A DNA stretch of 64,000 bases from Chryseobacterium lathyri (GCF_030812195.1 NZ_JAUSSF010000001.1:1860001-1924000); one strand, 5' to 3'. Shown: positions 1 through 8,482, numbered from the stretch's first letter. The notes: generated by a model not told the origin, from the sequence alone. Translations and numbers: made by a program.

Positions 1-229
1 CTATTCCGGTAATGATATTGGCTGCCAGACGGTCCGGATTTTCCACTCCTATCTTAATGGAGAGGATGGTAAAAATGCAGGAGCCGAAACACACCAGAAT
101 AAAAGTCCGGAGACCCGCTGATCTGTTCCGGTATTCGCGTTCTGCACCAATCAGCAGCCCCAAAAATACGGAGATCAATATCAGCAGCAGTTCGTTTTGT
201 ATAACATAATGATCCTGAAGAAATTCCAT
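1..229 (-). CDS. MgtC/SapB family protein, N-terminal part (runs off window)
   Basis: The minus strand is open from an ATG at 229-227 to the window edge, 76 codons with no stop. The product begins MEFLQDHYVIQNELLLILIS and continues with a hydrophobic helix, then GLLIGAEREYRNRSAGLRTF and a second hydrophobic stretch. A membrane helix followed by (L)IGxERE and SAGLRT is the hallmark of the MgtC/SapB family, inner-membrane proteins tied to magnesium limitation and intracellular survival in some bacteria. The C-terminal part lies outside the window, so full length and any extra cytoplasmic domain are unknown. It is divergent from the YdeI-like gene at 373. Family call is firm; physiological role is not. 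Confidence 0.82.
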   Translation of the reverse strand, partial: MEFLQDHYVIQNELLLILISVFLGLLIGAEREYRNRSAGLRTFILVCFGSCIFTILSIKIGVENPDRLAANIITGI

Positions 230-372
230 TGTACGCAGTTTTACCTGAATAAAATTACAATAAAAAAACTGATCTCAATATTTTTTGACATTGCGACTTT
301 GTACTGTATAAATTCTAGTGTAAAAGAAAAGTTTTGTAATATTACACTTTAATACCAATAAAAAGATTCACG

Positions 373-930
373 ATGAAACCTACCTTTTTTGCAACAAAGG
401 AAGAATTCAGGAAGTGGCTGGAGGAAAATCATACAAAAGAAAAGGAAATCCTGGTGGGCTTCTATAAAAAAGACAGCGGAAAACCTTCTATGAGCTGGTC
501 TGAATCTGTGGATCAGGCATTGTGTTTCGGATGGATAGACAGTGTAAGAAGGTCCTTAGATTCAGAGAGCTATTCCAACCGGTTTACACCAAGAAAACCG
601 AATAGCATCTGGAGCATCATCAATATAAAAAAAGTGGAAGAGCTTACGAAAGCCGGGCTCATGACTTTGGAGGGAAAAAGGGCATTTGAAGCAAGAAAAG
701 AAGATAAAACGGGAATCTATTCCCATGAGAGAGAGGATATTATCCTGGACCCTGTGTATGAAAAACGGTTTAAAATCCATAAAAATGCATGGGCTTTTTT
801 TGAAAAACAGGCTCCTTCTTATAAAAGAACGATTATTCACTGGCTGATGAGCGCAAAACAGGAAAAAACAAGACTCTCCCGGCTGGAAAAAGTCATTGGT
901 GAAAGCCAGCAGTTAAAAAGGTTAAAATAA
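373..930 (+). CDS. YdeI/OmpD-associated family protein
   Basis: This 185-residue cytoplasmic protein has no signal peptide or membrane segment. The N-terminal motif FATKEEFRKWLEENH, then FGWIDSVRRSLD and the F-x-PRKPNSIWS block, match the YdeI/OmpD-associated family (bacteriocin-protection domain). Family members are reported to affect resistance to antimicrobial peptides; the biochemical activity is unknown. The C-terminus is rich in Lys and Arg, as is usual in this family. The ATG sits after an AT-rich leader without a clear Shine-Dalgarno site. It is followed 28 bp downstream by an Imm22-like gene on the same strand, so the two may be co-transcribed. Confidence 0.82.
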   Translation: MKPTFFATKEEFRKWLEENHTKEKEILVGFYKKDSGKPSMSWSESVDQALCFGWIDSVRRSLDSESYSNRFTPRKPNSIWSIINIKKVEELTKAGLMTLEGKRAFEARKEDKTGIYSHEREDIILDPVYEKRFKIHKNAWAFFEKQAPSYKRTIIHWLMSAKQEKTRLSRLEKVIGESQQLKRLK

Positions 931-958
931 ATATACAGTATACTTAAAAAAATAATTT

Positions 959-1357
959 ATGGAGAAAGAGATTTCACACTTTTGGTTAGGATATTTTAAA
1001 AATGAGGAAGACTTTAATGATTTTGCAGAAGAAGATGAGAGATATTACACAGAAGAGGAAACGGATGATCTTTATGTCTCAAAATTTGCTGAATCACAGG
1101 ATATCCAATGGTTTGATTATGATTTCCTGGAATATGGCTTTGAAGATGAAAGTTTAGGCATTTATGAAAAATTCACTGATTATTCTTATGCTGATCAATG
1201 GCTTCCTGTTGTGGAACAAAAGATCAACCAGCTCGGTCTGGAAACTCCGGTGAATGCTATCATTTTTGCGAACAAACATGCAATTCCCAACCCGGTTTCG
1301 GTGAATGATGAGGAGTATGCATTATACTATATCGGCGAGATTGAATACAATATCTAG
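959..1357 (+). CDS. Imm22-like immunity protein
   Basis: A 132-residue, very acidic soluble protein. The opening HFWLGYFKNEEDFNDFAEE and the long acidic, aromatic middle (WFDYDFLEYGFEDESLG) resemble the Imm22 family of polymorphic-toxin immunity proteins, which pair with nuclease-type effectors. No toxin, Rhs or DUF4280-like gene is adjacent, so this is an orphan immunity gene if the call is right. It lies 28 bp after the YdeI-like gene and about 5.5 kb from the type VI tube genes. I infer a protective role from composition and opening motif only; a general acidic hypothetical is the alternative. Confidence 0.6.
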   Translation: MEKEISHFWLGYFKNEEDFNDFAEEDERYYTEEETDDLYVSKFAESQDIQWFDYDFLEYGFEDESLGIYEKFTDYSYADQWLPVVEQKINQLGLETPVNAIIFANKHAIPNPVSVNDEEYALYYIGEIEYNI

Positions 1358-1513
1358 CCTTCTGTGAGAAGGGCATCCATAAAGGATCATGAGAATCTGA
1401 TGAAGGTTTTTGTGATCCTTCAGATTGAAGCAGTCAAGAAAAATTGACCTTATTGAAATTAAGATCATGACATATTTGTCTATTTAATTATTTTAGACTT
1501 AATAAAATACTTT

Positions 1514-1990
1514 ATGAAACAGATTCTGTTTATTTTGCTGATATTTTATGCATCAACTGCATTTGGACAGAATAAGTGCACCTTAAAACTGGAATCCAAT
1601 ACTACCCAGCTGCAGGAAAAAGGGATTATAGAGCTCTCCGTAACTAATACAGGAAACAAGAAAACTAAGATTAATAAAGATTTTTCAACTTACCGACTTC
1701 AACTTATCAAAATCCAGGAAAATACGCAAAGCAAGGAAAACAAAATAGGCTATACAGCTGATGTAGACTGCTTTACTGACTGCATAAAAAATACAGTAAA
1801 ATTAAGGGTTGGAAAAAGCTACATATACACTATTCCTATAAAAGAAACCCTTCAATATGCTAAGCTGCTCAACGGCAGAACATACAGTTTCCATTTGTTT
1901 TTTGACCTTATTGACCTTACTCCTGAAAACTGCAATATCTATGGTCCGACGGATAACGAAGTTGTTTATACAAAAACAAACCGTGAATAA
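1514..1990 (+). CDS. Exported hypothetical protein
   Basis: This 158-residue protein starts with a clear signal peptide (MKQILFILLIFYASTAFG, predicted cut before Gln19) and no lipobox Cys. The rest is beta-rich with four Cys, including the pair DCFTDC around residues 81-86, which could form disulfides in the periplasm. The pattern IELSVTNTGNKKTKINKDFS resembles the Ig-like fold of small Bacteroidetes periplasmic proteins, but I do not recognise a named family. It is monocistronic or loosely linked to the lipoprotein gene at 2083. Confidence 0.7.
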   Translation: MKQILFILLIFYASTAFGQNKCTLKLESNTTQLQEKGIIELSVTNTGNKKTKINKDFSTYRLQLIKIQENTQSKENKIGYTADVDCFTDCIKNTVKLRVGKSYIYTIPIKETLQYAKLLNGRTYSFHLFFDLIDLTPENCNIYGPTDNEVVYTKTNRE

Positions 1991-2082
1991 AGTTTTTATC
2001 CTAGAAGTATATAAATATCAGAAAGATATAATTCATTAACCAAAAACGACAGAGGTGTACAAAAATCCACAAAACAAAAGCC

Positions 2083-2817
2083 TTGAAAAAAATTATCCCT
2101 CTACTTGCTTTTTGCCTTCTGTATCTCTGTTCCTGCAGAAAAGATAAAAAGTCAGCAATTGATCAGAAAAATGATCCTGTAGCAAAAGCTACAAAAAAAG
2201 ATACCGCAAATAGTTTTCTTACCGAGGAGCAAACTGTTTCCTTTAAAAGCGAAAAACCATCCGATCTGGTCCCTGACGGTTATGAAATCCAATATGATAC
2301 GGAAGGAGATCTTAACCAGGATGGGCTTTCCGATATTGCCCTTGTCATCAGAAAAAAAGAAGATACGCTGGCCGGCAGAAAAATGATAATCCTGTTGAAG
2401 AACACGGATAAAACTTACCGTTTGGATAAGACCTCAGATACTGTTCTTCCAGATGAATACAATGAGGCCGGCTACAAAATGTATGATCCGGAAGATATTT
2501 CTATAGAAAAAGGAGAACTTTCTATCCATTTATATGATACCGGTCCCAATGGAAATCAGTTCAGCAGGTTTAAGTATATGAATAGTGATCTTATTCTTAC
2601 TTATATTGAGACCTACAATATGGGAGCCGGCTCCCACTCTGCTCTTTATTATGAACCGATGAATGGTAAACTGGTCCTTGAGACCGTGAATACGATGAAA
2701 GAAGAAATGCCTTCAGAATCTAAAACTTTTCACCTCAAAAAAGAAAAGTATGTATTTGACAAAACTTCTCCTGAAGATATTATACGAAAGGTTTACGGAT
2801 CTGTAAATGATGAATAA
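2083..2817 (+). CDS. Lipoprotein with an FG-GAP/VCBS-like segment
   Basis: A 244-residue lipoprotein. A TTG start gives MKKIIPLLAFCLLYLCSC, with a lipobox Cys at residue 16 or 18, then a charged linker rich in Lys and Asp. Residues about 60-90 contain YDTEGDLNQDGLSDIALVIR, a calcium-loop-like DxNxDGxxD motif typical of FG-GAP/VCBS-type repeats. The remainder is beta-rich. It is probably anchored in the outer or inner membrane facing the periplasm; function unknown. No in-frame ATG near the 5' end gives a signal peptide, which supports the TTG start. Confidence 0.7.
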   Translation: MKKIIPLLAFCLLYLCSCRKDKKSAIDQKNDPVAKATKKDTANSFLTEEQTVSFKSEKPSDLVPDGYEIQYDTEGDLNQDGLSDIALVIRKKEDTLAGRKMIILLKNTDKTYRLDKTSDTVLPDEYNEAGYKMYDPEDISIEKGELSIHLYDTGPNGNQFSRFKYMNSDLILTYIETYNMGAGSHSALYYEPMNGKLVLETVNTMKEEMPSESKTFHLKKEKYVFDKTSPEDIIRKVYGSVNDE

Positions 2818-2960
2818 ACGGCTCTTCATTTGAAAATCCCGTAAATAAAAATAGCGAAAAAGGGTAATTGATATTTGTCTGTAATAATTCGAATTTCGTT
2901 GTATCAGGTTTAAAAAGCCTATTCAATAAAAAAACAACCAGAATTAAAGACAACAATACC

Positions 2961-3539
2961 ATGAAAACTCTAAATTTCGGACTTTTAGGAAAGGAAAATA
3001 CGGGTCCCTTTATCATTACGGCCATCCTGTACAGCATCATTTTATGTCTGCCTTTTATTTATTTTTTATATCTGAAGGGACAGCCTCATTACTCTAATTT
3101 TGAAAATAGTAATGAGGATGGAAAAACTATTACCGTAAAAGACTGGCGAAATGATGCGGAATCCAGACAGTTTAAACTGCTTACAAGAGCTGCAATTTTC
3201 AGTGCTGCTTTATCTTTTGGAGCACTCGGTGCAGCAGTCAGCCTTATCACACGGGCGCGAAGATCGAATGCTTTTAATCATAAAATAACCATCAGAGAAT
3301 TAGTTTCTATACAGACAATAGGTGCTGTTTTTGCCTTTATTCTTTCTCTCATCTTTATGGGCGAAATGATCGGCGGCACATTATTCCCCAATGCTGATGA
3401 ATTTTATTATATCGTTTATATTCCCGCAGCACTGGCCAAGCTTCTCGTCTGGTCCTTCCTTGCAGGTTTTGCCGAAAGATTCGTTCCCAATATTCTTGAA
3501 AACCTGACTAAACTAAAGGATGTAAATGAAGAATCCTGA
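2961..3539 (+). CDS. Membrane protein of unknown function
   Basis: I chose the ATG at 2961 (MKTLNFGLLGKENTGPFII; 192 residues) over an upstream in-frame ATG at 2868, whose extra 31 residues look like translated leader. Four hydrophobic segments are visible: ITAILYSIILCLPFIYFLYL, the AAIFSAALSFGALGAAVSLI region, the IGAVFAFILSLIFMGEMIGG region, and IVYIPAALAKLLVWSFLAGF. A soluble loop of about 45 residues separates the first two. The layout suggests an inner-membrane protein; I do not recognise the family. The stop is followed by a long gap holding tandem hairpins and the polA terminator. Confidence 0.7.
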   Translation: MKTLNFGLLGKENTGPFIITAILYSIILCLPFIYFLYLKGQPHYSNFENSNEDGKTITVKDWRNDAESRQFKLLTRAAIFSAALSFGALGAAVSLITRARRSNAFNHKITIRELVSIQTIGAVFAFILSLIFMGEMIGGTLFPNADEFYYIVYIPAALAKLLVWSFLAGFAERFVPNILENLTKLKDVNEES

Positions 3540-3709
3540 AATAATTGAGACTTTCTTAAAACTAATACAAAAGTAGTATTTCACAGGAAATTTATACTTC
3601 ATATCTTTATCCTTGTATTGAATCTGAATGAATTGCCATTCTTTTTAAATACAGGCCTTAAAAAACCAGAGACGAAGGTAAAATCGATGAGGTGAAAAAT
3701 GATTACACA

Positions 3710-3766
3710 AACTTTCTGTATGATACAGAAAGTTGAGAAGACTAAGCTTTAGTCTTCTTTTTATTT
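3710..3766 (+). terminator. Tandem hairpins ending in a T tract
   Basis: The first hairpin has 11-bp arms (3710-3720 and 3724-3734) with a TGA loop. The second has arms GAAGACTA (3737-3744) and TAGTCTTC (3750-3757), followed by a T-rich tract. The second is a good intrinsic terminator for the membrane protein gene ending at 3539. The function of the first, only 2 bp away, is unclear. The 3540-3861 gap otherwise shows no coding potential. Confidence 0.6.
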
Positions 3767-3823
3767 TATGTTCTTTTCCGGATAATCAGATTGAGTAATC
3801 CCGGGTTCAGATAAAAGCAAAAT

Positions 3824-3854
3824 AAAAGGTGGGTTTTAAAAACCCACCTTTTTA
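3824..3854. terminator. Bidirectional intrinsic terminator between convergent genes
   Basis: The arms AAAAGGTGGGTTT and AAACCCACCTTTT flank a short loop, with A and T tracts on the outer sides, so it can stop transcription from both strands. It lies directly after the polA stop codon (minus strand) and downstream of the plus-strand gene ending at 3539. Confidence 0.85.
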
Positions 3855-3861
3855 TATTCTA

Positions 3862-6696
3862 TCAATGTGCTTCCAGCCAGTTATTCCCGACTCCCACTTC
3901 TACCAATAAAGGAACCTTTGTCTCCAAAGCACTTTCCATCTCAGTTTTGATCAGTTTTGAAGCTGCTTCAACCTCATCTATCGGAGCTTCAAATATGAGT
4001 TCGTCATGTACCTGAAGAAGCATTTTCGTCTGCAGCTGCTGTGCTTTAAGCTCGTGATCAATTTTAATCATCGCCAGCTTTACAACATCTGCTGCGCTTC
4101 CCTGAACCGGCGCATTGACGGCATTCCTTTCTGCATGGCCTCTCACTACGAAATTATTGGAATTGATATCTTTTAAGTGACGTTTTCTTCCTAATATCGT
4201 TTCTACATATCCTATCTGGCGGGCTTTGCTGACCTGCTCTGCCATATATTCTTTTAATTTCGGATAGGTTTCAAAGTAAGCTTCGATCATATGTTTGGCT
4301 TCTGTTCTTGAAAGCCCGGTCTGCTCGGCCAGCGCAAAGGCTCCCTGTCCGTAGATGATTCCGAAATTCACGGTCTTTGCCTGGCTTCGCTGGGTTTTGG
4401 AAACCTCTTCCAAAGGAATTTTAAACAGTTTTGCAGCTGTTGAAGCGTGGATATCTTCTCCGTCCTGAAAAGCTTTGATCATATTCTCTTCTCCCGAGAT
4501 CTCGGCAATCAGACGAAGCTCGATCTGAGAGTAATCGGCGGAGATGATCTTTTTCCCTTCTCCTGAAACAAAAGCTCCTCTGATCTGCTGTCCGCGCAGT
4601 GTCCTGATCGGAATATTCTGAAGGTTAGGATTTACACTTGCCAAACGTCCTGTAGCAGCCGTAGTCTGGGAAAAATTGGTATGTACCCTGCTGTCCAGTT
4701 TATCGATCTGTGAAGGCAAAGCATCTACATAGGTAGATTTTAATTTCTGATAGGTTCTGTATTCCAGGATATGCTTGATGATCTCATGTTTTGAGCTCAG
4801 TTTCTGAAGAACATCTTCTGAAGTTGCGTACTGTCCGGTTTTTGTTTTCTTTGCTTTGGGATCCAGCTGCATTTTTTCGAACAGGATTTCTCCAAGCTGT
4901 TTAGGTGAATTCATGTTGAATTCTTCACCTGAAAGTTCAAAAATTTTGGTTTCCAGCTGTCTCAGGTCATTTTCAAGATCAATACTTTCCTGTGCCAGCC
5001 ATTTTTCATCGAGTGAAATTCCCGCCAGCTCCATTTTGGCAAGAACTTCCATCAGAGGCATTTCTATTTTAAAGAAAAGGTCTTCCAGGTTCTCTTTTTT
5101 CAATTGTGGGGCAAACAGCTCGTACAGCTGGAAAGTTACATCAGCATCTTCCGCAGCATAGTCGGTTTGTGTTCTCAGATCTGCATCTCTGAAAGTCCCC
5201 TGATTTTTACCTTTTTTCCCGATAATGGTTTCAATGGAAACGGGTTTGTAGTTAAGGTAAACTTCAGAAAGATAATCCATGCCGTGTCTTCCGTCCGGGT
5301 TCAGCAGATAATGGGCAATCATGGTATCAAACATGGCACCTTTTACCGTAATATCATACTGCTTTAATATTTTATAATCGAATTTTAAATTGTGGGCAAT
5401 TTTCAACAGGTCTTCTTTCTCAAAGAACGGTCTGAAAATTTCCAGTGTCTGGAGTACTTCCCCTTTGTCTTCAGATAAAGGAACATAGTAAGCCAGCCCT
5501 TTTTTATAGGAAAAGCTCATCCCTACAAGTTCTGCCTCCAATTCATTCAGTGAAGTGGTTTCTGTATCAAAGCAGACTGCTTTTTGCTTTAATAAGTTAC
5601 TGACCAGTACTTTTTGTGCTTTCGGATTATTTACAAACTGATATAAATGGTCGTTCTTGTCAATGGATGTTTTGGTAGAAGTCGCCTGATCCAATTCTTC
5701 AAAATTGGCAAACAGGTCAAGCTGCATCACCTGTCCTTTTATTTCGGTGCCGGCAGAGGTCTGTGTCACTTCAACTTCACTTACGATCACCGTTTCTGCA
5801 GGTGCAGAAGCAAATGCCCGGTACAGATTTTCGTATAATCTTCTGAATTCAATTTCGTCAAAAACTTCTTTTACTTTTTCGAAATCCGGGGTATCAAGAT
5901 CATATTGTTCCTGATGGAATTCTACGGGTGCATCACAGATGATGGTTGCTAATTTTTTTGATAAAATTCCACGTTCTGCAGAGGCTTCTACTTTTTCTTT
6001 CAGTTTTCCTTTCAGTTGATCTGTATTGGCCAAAAGGTTTTCTATACTGCCAAATTCTTTAAGGAATTTCATAGCAGTTTTCTCTCCTACACCGTCCAAT
6101 CCGGGGATATTGTCCACCGCATCTCCCATCATTGCAAGGAAATCGATGACCTGTTTTGGGTCCTCTATTTCATATTTTGCCTTTACTTCTTCTACTCCAA
6201 GAATTTCTATATCGCCTCCTTTTAAACCTGGTTTATAGATTTTAATTTTATCTGTAACCAGCTGGGCAAAATCTTTATCCGGCGTTACCATGAAAGTGGT
6301 ATAACCTTCTTTTTCTGCTTTGCAGGCAATGGTTCCTATTACGTCATCTGCTTCATAACCTTCTACTCCTAAGATAGGGATATGCATTGCCTCCAAAATT
6401 CTGTGAATGTATGGAACAGCTATTTTAATTGCTTCAGGAGTTTCGCTTCTGTTTGCTTTGTAGTCTGAATAGTCATCAGTTCTTACACTTGCCTGGCCTA
6501 CGTCAAAAACTACTGCGAGATGGGTTGGCTTTTCTCTTCTGATCAGTTCGATCAGGGAATTGGTAAAACCGAAAATAGCAGAGGTATCTACACCTTTGCT
6601 GGTCAGCCTGGGATTCCTGATCAATGCGTAATATCCTCTGAATATCATCGCATAAGCATCGATGAGAAAGAGTCTTTTATCTTGTGTTGCGTCCAT
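3862..6696 (-). CDS. polA: DNA polymerase I
   Basis: This 944-residue enzyme fills gaps and removes RNA primers in replication and repair. Three domains are visible. The 5'-3' nuclease (residues 1 to about 290) has YEADDVIG near 114 and GDAVDNIPG near 191. The 3'-5' exonuclease keeps its catalytic acids, in FDTETTS (D377, E379), NLKFDYK and YAAEDAD, so proofreading should be active. The polymerase domain has motif A ADYSQIELRLIAE, motif B RSQAKTVNFGIIYGQG and motif C QVHDELIFE. I start at the ATG at 6696 (MDATQDKRLF). The longer reading from 6714 would overlap the -7 box TATATTTG at 6719-6712. Confidence 0.97.
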   Translation of the reverse strand: MDATQDKRLFLIDAYAMIFRGYYALIRNPRLTSKGVDTSAIFGFTNSLIELIRREKPTHLAVVFDVGQASVRTDDYSDYKANRSETPEAIKIAVPYIHRILEAMHIPILGVEGYEADDVIGTIACKAEKEGYTTFMVTPDKDFAQLVTDKIKIYKPGLKGGDIEILGVEEVKAKYEIEDPKQVIDFLAMMGDAVDNIPGLDGVGEKTAMKFLKEFGSIENLLANTDQLKGKLKEKVEASAERGILSKKLATIICDAPVEFHQEQYDLDTPDFEKVKEVFDEIEFRRLYENLYRAFASAPAETVIVSEVEVTQTSAGTEIKGQVMQLDLFANFEELDQATSTKTSIDKNDHLYQFVNNPKAQKVLVSNLLKQKAVCFDTETTSLNELEAELVGMSFSYKKGLAYYVPLSEDKGEVLQTLEIFRPFFEKEDLLKIAHNLKFDYKILKQYDITVKGAMFDTMIAHYLLNPDGRHGMDYLSEVYLNYKPVSIETIIGKKGKNQGTFRDADLRTQTDYAAEDADVTFQLYELFAPQLKKENLEDLFFKIEMPLMEVLAKMELAGISLDEKWLAQESIDLENDLRQLETKIFELSGEEFNMNSPKQLGEILFEKMQLDPKAKKTKTGQYATSEDVLQKLSSKHEIIKHILEYRTYQKLKSTYVDALPSQIDKLDSRVHTNFSQTTAATGRLASVNPNLQNIPIRTLRGQQIRGAFVSGEGKKIISADYSQIELRLIAEISGEENMIKAFQDGEDIHASTAAKLFKIPLEEVSKTQRSQAKTVNFGIIYGQGAFALAEQTGLSRTEAKHMIEAYFETYPKLKEYMAEQVSKARQIGYVETILGRKRHLKDINSNNFVVRGHAERNAVNAPVQGSAADVVKLAMIKIDHELKAQQLQTKMLLQVHDELIFEAPIDEVEAASKLIKTEMESALETKVPLLVEVGVGNNWLEAH

Positions 6697-6711
6697 AATG
6701 TCTATAATGAA

Positions 6712-6719
6712 CAAATATA
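6712..6719 (-). promoter_or_regulatory. -7 box of the polA promoter
   Basis: On the minus strand this reads TATATTTG, an exact match to the Bacteroidetes -7 consensus TAnnTTTG. It predicts a transcript start about 10 nt before the ATG at 6696. No clear -33 TTTG was found at the usual distance. Confidence 0.55.
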
Positions 6720-6810
6720 AGAAAATAGGAATATTTTATCGAGTTATAATTATGAATTGTGTAGTGATAAGTTTTCAGGATATGCCTTCCAAAAGTGTTT
6801 ATGATGTCCA

Positions 6811-6845
6811 TAAAAAAACAGAGCAACATTTTTGCTGCTCTGTTC
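6811..6845 (-). terminator. Intrinsic terminator of tssD copy 1
   Basis: On the minus strand the arms AACAGAGCA and TGCTCTGTT (plus-strand positions 6817-6825 and 6836-6844) form a 9-bp stem followed by a run of U. It lies 36 bp after the stop of the tssD gene at 6881. Confidence 0.75.
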
Positions 6846-6880
6846 TGATGTTATTTTTTTACTAAAAGACTTGGGTCTTG

Positions 6881-7288
6881 TTAATTACCTAAAGGCCACA
6901 TTCCGTGGAACTCAGAGTTACCAAGAGTGATAACTTCTGCGCTCACTACAAAGCTGATCAGCATACTATTGCTGTCAACCGCATCGAAATCTACTTCATG
7001 CTGGATCACGTATCCGTTCTCCCATTTCAAAGTAGTCAGTGTACCTTCTTCGTGAGATTTGTTGAAAGTAACCTCTCCCGTCGTCGGCTTATATTTTCCG
7101 TTCAATAAGCTTTCAAGGATATCAGATTTTTCAGTTGCTTCTACTGTAATTTTGATAAGAGCATTGGAAGGATCTGAAGCTACACGTCCTGAAACGTCTG
7201 TAGATCTTGATACGCTGTAGTTAAGCTTTAATAGTTTCTGACCTTCTCCTCCGTTGAATTTTAAGATTCCTCTTGAATTTGCTGCCAT
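6881..7288 (-). CDS. tssD: Type VI secretion tube protein TssD (Hcp-like), copy 1
   Basis: A 135-residue protein of the Bacteroidetes TssD family, the Hcp-equivalent that stacks in hexameric rings to form the inner tube and is itself secreted. It begins MAANSRGILKFNGGEGQ, with no signal peptide, and ends in the family-typical Trp-Pro motif (HGMWPLGN). The first 86 residues (through EEGTL) appear identical to copy 2; the remaining 49 diverge, mainly at the C-terminus. It has its own promoter and terminator. The tube function is inferred from family and from the tssH, tssO, tssP and tssR neighbours. Confidence 0.9.
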   Translation of the reverse strand: MAANSRGILKFNGGEGQKLLKLNYSVSRSTDVSGRVASDPSNALIKITVEATEKSDILESLLNGKYKPTTGEVTFNKSHEEGTLTTLKWENGYVIQHEVDFDAVDSNSMLISFVVSAEVITLGNSEFHGMWPLGN

Positions 7289-7340
7289 GATTTGTGAATT
7301 TAATTGTTATATATGATGTGGATAGTGATTGATTACAGAG

Positions 7341-7431
7341 CAAAGATAGAATCGATATGCATAAAGAAAAAGTTTTCGAATATAAATCTGAAATATTGTA
7401 GTAATTCTACGATTTGATGTAGTAATTCTAC
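7341..7431 (-). promoter_or_regulatory. Promoter and tandem operator-like sites of tssD copy 1
   Basis: The -7 box reads TATCTTTG on the minus strand (7348-7341), 53 bp before the ATG. Upstream lie two copies of GTAGTAATTCTAC, at 7398-7410 and 7419-7431, exactly 21 bp apart. Each is an imperfect inverted repeat (GTAGtA-A-TtCTAC). The same arrangement precedes copy 2, which argues for a shared regulator binding two sites on the same helix face. Confidence 0.65.
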
Positions 7432-7650
7432 GATTTTTGACTTAACATAATGTTGAAATGGTTTATTTATAAGGGATTTTAAAAGATTAAAAAAGACAAA
7501 ATTAAACACTATACAAAGAAATAAGGCAGCTAAGATATGTAGCTTTTAATGTATCTGGTGGCTGTTTTGACCATCCCTTATTTTCTATGACAGATGGATG
7601 GATTATTGAGAACTTCGGCTGGATTATTTTAGATCCGATCGTCCCAAAAC

Positions 7651-7690
7651 GACAAAAAAGAATAGTGCATTCTTTCGAATACACTATTCT
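7651..7690 (-). terminator. Intrinsic terminator of tssD copy 2
   Basis: The arms AGAATAGTG (7659-7667) and CACTATTCT (7682-7690) form the stem, with a small inner ATTC/GAAT pairing. On the minus strand it is followed by a U run. It lies 36 bp past the copy 2 stop. The 7289-7725 gap holds this terminator and the copy 1 promoter; I saw no convincing gene there. Confidence 0.7.
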
Positions 7691-7725
7691 GTACCAATTT
7701 ATTTTTACTAAGATGATTGTTTGGA

Positions 7726-8136
7726 TTATTTGCCTTCTATAGGCCAAAGCCCGTTAAATTTAGAAGTCCCGTAGTCAATTGTTTCTGCGCTCACTACAAA
7801 ATTGATCAGCATACTGTTTTCGTCTACCGCATTGAATTCTACCTGGTGCTGAATTACGTATCCATTGTTCCAGTTTAAAGTAATCAATGTTCCTTCTTCA
7901 TGGGATTTGTTGAAAGTAACTTCTCCTGTCGTCGGCTTATATTTTCCGTTCAATAAGCTCTCAAGGATATCAGATTTTTCAGTAGCTTCTACTGTAATTT
8001 TGATAAGAGCATTGGAAGGATCTGATGCTACGCGCCCTGAAACGTCTGTAGATCTTGACACGCTGTAGTTAAGCTTTAATAGCTTCTGACCTTCTCCTCC
8101 GTTGAATTTTAAGATTCCTCTTGAATTTGCTGCCAT
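7726..8136 (-). CDS. tssD: Type VI secretion tube protein TssD (Hcp-like), copy 2
   Basis: A 136-residue paralogue of the gene at 6881. The first 86 residues appear identical to copy 1. The last third differs at several positions (LITLNWNNGYVIQHQVEFNAV here; LTTLKWENGYVIQHEVDFDAV in copy 1) and it ends NGLWPIEGK. Near-identical N-termini with diverged C-termini could reflect recent duplication or gene conversion limited to the 5' part. In T6SSs with several Hcp proteins, the copies often carry different cargo inside the ring, which might explain the divergence; that is inference. Its promoter layout matches copy 1. Confidence 0.9.
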   Translation of the reverse strand: MAANSRGILKFNGGEGQKLLKLNYSVSRSTDVSGRVASDPSNALIKITVEATEKSDILESLLNGKYKPTTGEVTFNKSHEEGTLITLNWNNGYVIQHQVEFNAVDENSMLINFVVSAETIDYGTSKFNGLWPIEGK

Positions 8137-8189
8137 GATTCGTAAATTTTAATCGTTAATATTTTGTGATTTGGTGATTGATTGTGGAA

Positions 8190-8280
8190 CAAATATATAA
8201 CGTCGTATTTTGATAAAAAAGCTTTTGAATATAAATTTGAAATTTTGTAGTAATTCTACGATTTGATGTAGTAATTCTAC
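8190..8280 (-). promoter_or_regulatory. Promoter and tandem operator-like sites of tssD copy 2
   Basis: The -7 box TATATTTG (minus, 8197-8190) lies 54 bp before the ATG. Two copies of GTAGTAATTCTAC lie at 8247-8259 and 8268-8280, again 21 bp apart and about 111 bp from the start codon. Copy 1 has the same sites at 110 bp. Confidence 0.65.
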
Positions 8281-8431
8281 GATAATAGATTTAAAATCAT
8301 ATATAATACATTGATTTAAAACATCTTAAAATTAAATCCACAACAGCATCCGCAGCAGAAATTTCACACTTAAAAGAGAAATATTAAGAATTTTAGAATA
8401 GTTAGCTGGTCCTTAACAATAACCCATTGAA

Positions 8432-8462
8432 ACAAAAAAAACCGTACTAAGATTACGGTTTA
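8432..8462 (-). terminator. Intrinsic terminator of the lytic transglycosylase gene
   Basis: The arms AAACCGTA (8439-8446) and TACGGTTT (8454-8461) flank a 7-nt loop, with a U run on the minus strand. The stop codon of the gene at 8483 is 21 bp upstream. The rest of the 8137-8482 gap holds the tssD copy 2 promoter. Confidence 0.75.
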
Positions 8463-8482
8463 ATATTATCTTCTATTCAGAT

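Noticed and set aside
2868..2960. Upstream start for the membrane protein at 2961
   Set aside because: The extra residues are Asn/Lys-rich leader translation; the ATG at 2961 is followed directly by the conserved-looking N-terminus.
7502..7747. 81-residue minus-strand open frame between the tssD genes
   Set aside because: It overlaps the tssD copy 2 stop and terminator, has no start context and no recognisable product.
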